Of a stretch of DNA of 64,000 nucleotides, positions 61,770 to 64,000 are shown piece after piece. Numbering within the stretch: position 1 is the stretch's first letter; every line of letters begins with the position of its first letter. This stretch comes from Chryseobacterium luteum (GTDB lineage: Bacteria; Bacteroidota; Bacteroidia; Flavobacteriales; Weeksellaceae). Where the stretch lies: positions 62,001 to 126,000 of the forward strand of contig NZ_JPRO01000012.1 in assembly GCF_000737785.1 (NCBI RefSeq). Direction: 5' to 3'. A program made the position numbers and the translations under genes. The notes beneath the pieces are model-generated. The model saw only the letters and a list, made by a program, of their open reading frames with translations, did not search any database and had not been told where the DNA came from.

Positions 61770-63917
61770 GTGTATATAAATAAAGAAGATTTAAACGAAT
61801 TAGAGTTTCCGCAATTGCTCGCGGAAATCTCTCCATTTGCGTATTCTCCGAAAACGAGAGAAAAAATTCTTCAACTTCGTCCCATGGAAATTGACGAGGC
61901 GGAACTTTCACTGAAAAAAACGTCGGAATATCTTTCGAGTTTTGAAAGTTCAAATGCAATTCCGTTTGATGAATATGAAGATATCGAAAATGAGCTGAAA
62001 TTAATGCTGATTGAGAATTACCGTCTGGAAAACAGTGCTTTCATTAAAATAAAAACCTTAACCGAACAGATAGGAAAACTTCAGAAGTTTTTCCCAAGCA
62101 TGCCGGACACCTTTCCTACTTTAACAGGTGATGTTTCTGTGCTTGAATTCAAAAAAGAGATCATTGATAAGATTGATAAGGTCTTTAACCGTTTTGGGGA
62201 GGTAAAAAGTGATGCCTCGCCTGTTTTAAAAGAGCTCAGAGCTGAGATCCAGCACGCTAAAAAAGCGATCCAGGAGAATTTCAACCGCGCGCTGTTCAAT
62301 TACGGACAAAGTGATTTTCTGGACGACATCAAGGAAACCATTCTTGAAGACCAACGGGTTTTAGCTGTAAAATCCGCGTATAAAAAAAGAGTTGCCGGAA
62401 GGGTTTTAGGACTTTCAAAAACAGGTTCTATTACCTATATTCAGCCCGACAGTGTTGTAAAACATTATTTCAAGCTGCGTGAAAGTGAAGAGGAAGAGAA
62501 AAAAGAGATAGACAAGATCCTGAGAAAACTGACCGCGGAACTGGCGGAATTCCAGCCTCAGCTGTGGAGATACCAAATCTATATTTTTGACCTTGACCTT
62601 ACGAGAGCCAAAGCGAAATTTGCTGAACTTGTTAATGGAATCCTTCCCAAGATCAACCGCCACAGAACATTAAAACTTAAAGATGCATACCATCCTCTGT
62701 TATGGCTCAGAAATAAAGTAGAAAACAAAACCATTTACCCACAAAGCCTGGCATTGACGGATCACAACAGAATTATCTGTATCTCGGGACCGAATGCAGG
62801 AGGAAAATCCATCACCCTGAAAACAGTCGGACTGCTTCAGCTGATGATCCAGAGCGGAATTCTGGTGCCGGTACATCCGAGGTCTGAAATGTTTTTCTTT
62901 GAAAAGGTCATGACGGATATCGGAGATAACCAGTCGATCGAAAACCATCTGTCCACCTATTCGTCAAGGTTAAAAAAAATGTCCGGTATCATCCGTGAAG
63001 CTGATGCCAATACATTGCTGCTGATTGATGAATTTGGAACCGGATCAGATCCAGAACTTGGCGGTGCGCTGGCAGAAAGCTTCATGGAGTATTTCTATGA
63101 TAAAAAGAGTTTTGCAATCATTACCACGCACTATACGAATATTAAACTGGTGATAGAACAGCTTCCAAACGCTGAAAATGCAGCCATGCTTTTTGATGAG
63201 GAAACCCTGGAGCCGATGTATAAACTGGAAGTGGGACAGGCAGGAAGCTCATTCACTTTTGAGGTGGCAGAGAAAAACAGGATTCCAAGATTCATTATTC
63301 ATGCGGCGAAAAAGAAGGTAGAACATGATATTGTCAATCTCGATAAAACGATCGTAAAACTTCAGCAGGAAAAATTTGAGGTTGAAAAACTGAGAACTGA
63401 TCTGGCCGAAAGAAAAGAATCTGTGGAAGACAAGCGCGACAATCTTCAAAAACTTAATGAGCAGCTGCAGCAGAAACTGTTCAGTTTCCAGAAATTGTAC
63501 GAGGAGGAACACCGTAAGCTGCAGTTCGGAAATAAAATTGAAACGTTCATCGACAGTTACGTAAAAGGTAAATCGAGAAAAGATGTGGTGAAGGATTTTG
63601 TAAAGCTGCTTGAACAGGAAAAATTCAGGAAAATAGGCGCTGATAAAGATGAATCAAAACGTCTTCAGGTTGTTAAAAGAAAGATCACGCAACAGCTTAA
63701 GAAGGAAGATGTGATTGAAAAGATCGCCGAAACCAATGAAAAGCTGGAGGAAAAACGCAAAACCGACCGTGCAGTCTGGATGAAGGAAGGCCAGCGTGTC
63801 CGTATTCCGGGAAGCACCAGTGTAGGAACCATTGAGAAAATTTCCAGGAATAAAGTGGTCGTAAACTACGGAACTTTTAAAACGACGATTAATGCGGACG
63901 AACTGGAAAGGATTTAA
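61770..63917 (+). CDS. mutS2: MutS2-type ATPase lacking a Smr domain
   Basis: The 715-residue protein is a MutS2-family ATPase. It has helical lever/clamp regions at about 1-300, Walker A GPNAGGKSIT near residues 340-349, the Walker B region TLLLIDEFGTGSDPELGGAL near 412, and a long coiled coil at about 515-600. The C-terminus ends in a KOW-like barrel (VRIPGSTSVGTIEKI, then VVVNYGTFKTTIN). MutS2 proteins act on recombination intermediates or stalled ribosomes. The Smr nuclease domain that ends the longer family members (about 780 residues) is absent, and no frame continues it downstream. The start is GTG, with MYINKEDLNELEFPQLL as expected. Confidence 0.9.
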   Translation: MYINKEDLNELEFPQLLAEISPFAYSPKTREKILQLRPMEIDEAELSLKKTSEYLSSFESSNAIPFDEYEDIENELKLMLIENYRLENSAFIKIKTLTEQIGKLQKFFPSMPDTFPTLTGDVSVLEFKKEIIDKIDKVFNRFGEVKSDASPVLKELRAEIQHAKKAIQENFNRALFNYGQSDFLDDIKETILEDQRVLAVKSAYKKRVAGRVLGLSKTGSITYIQPDSVVKHYFKLRESEEEEKKEIDKILRKLTAELAEFQPQLWRYQIYIFDLDLTRAKAKFAELVNGILPKINRHRTLKLKDAYHPLLWLRNKVENKTIYPQSLALTDHNRIICISGPNAGGKSITLKTVGLLQLMIQSGILVPVHPRSEMFFFEKVMTDIGDNQSIENHLSTYSSRLKKMSGIIREADANTLLLIDEFGTGSDPELGGALAESFMEYFYDKKSFAIITTHYTNIKLVIEQLPNAENAAMLFDEETLEPMYKLEVGQAGSSFTFEVAEKNRIPRFIIHAAKKKVEHDIVNLDKTIVKLQQEKFEVEKLRTDLAERKESVEDKRDNLQKLNEQLQQKLFSFQKLYEEEHRKLQFGNKIETFIDSYVKGKSRKDVVKDFVKLLEQEKFRKIGADKDESKRLQVVKRKITQQLKKEDVIEKIAETNEKLEEKRKTDRAVWMKEGQRVRIPGSTSVGTIEKISRNKVVVNYGTFKTTINADELERI

Positions 63918-63973
63918 TAAAAAAGTAATCTGATAATTGTTCTGATTTACATATTATAACTTTCAAAATACAT

Positions 63974-63998
63974 GATAGCGCTGAGTTTTTCAGCGCTA
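63974..63998 (+). terminator. hairpin downstream of mutS2
   Basis: The perfect 10-bp stem ATAGCGCTGA / TCAGCGCTAT has a 5-base loop at the window edge. The expected T-run would fall outside the window. Confidence 0.6.
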
Positions 63999-64000
63999 TT

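Noticed and set aside
1..64000. rRNA, tRNA, integrase, attachment sites or replication origin
   Set aside because: Nothing resembling tRNA arms with a CCA end, rRNA sequence, recombinase genes or an oriC-type cluster was recognised by reading. A tRNA or covariance-model scan was not possible here.

Overview
The window is chromosomal DNA from a member of the Bacteroidetes, class Flavobacteriia, most likely Chryseobacterium or a close relative in the Weeksellaceae. Support comes from a gldJ-porU-porV type IX secretion locus, many promoters of the Bacteroidetes form TAnnTTTG, start codons without Shine-Dalgarno sequences, mevalonate-pathway isoprenoid genes, low GC content, and a graspetide locus that closely matches what is published for chryseoviridin of Chryseobacterium gregarium. 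About 58 protein genes are called. No rRNA, tRNA, CRISPR array, insertion sequence or complete prophage was seen.

Layout. 1-9 kb: an SRPBCC fragment, a Nudix protein, murF, then gldJ diverging from porU-porV (type IX secretion). 9-16 kb: a FUSC membrane protein, a phosphopantetheinyl transferase, an FMN-barrel protein, ahcY, a YiaA-like protein, a decayed type IX sorting-domain fragment and purE. 16-25 kb: a 46-residue double-glycine-leader peptide that gene callers easily miss, an EamA transporter, a TonB-C-like protein, a lipoprotein plus cation/proton antiporter pair, purK, DUF1543, TauE plus DUF1634, and a VOC protein. 25-33 kb: a frameshifted endonuclease/exonuclease/phosphatase gene, purA, an AT-rich two-gene AAA-ATPase plus DUF4435 cassette that looks like a PARIS anti-phage system, an ABC-F ATPase and hpt. 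33-44 kb: adk-obgE, small envelope proteins, a DEAD-box helicase, a four-gene TatD/DUF4269/GSCFA operon, a polyprenyl synthetase, and DUF47 plus PiT phosphate uptake. 44-52 kb: a DeaD-type helicase, DUF2461, mvaD, and an acyl-CoA ligase with an NAD-dependent epimerase. 52-55 kb: the graspetide locus with three precursor genes and two ATP-grasp ligases. 55-64 kb: an alpha/beta hydrolase operon with pdxJ, a mechanosensitive channel, DUF456, ung, a type IX cargo protein, a GNAT acetyltransferase and mutS2.

How the genes work together. GldJ, PorU and PorV serve secretion of proteins with C-terminal sorting domains; one such cargo is at 60175-61014 and a remnant is at 15402-15584. purE, purK, purA, hpt and adk cover scattered purine steps. 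The accessory content most worth attention is the multicore graspetide cluster, the PARIS-like cassette and the orphan double-glycine Cys-rich peptide. A recurrent regulatory geometry also stands out: at seven genes a perfect TAnnTTTG box ends only 4-5 bases before the start codon, which predicts leaderless mRNAs.
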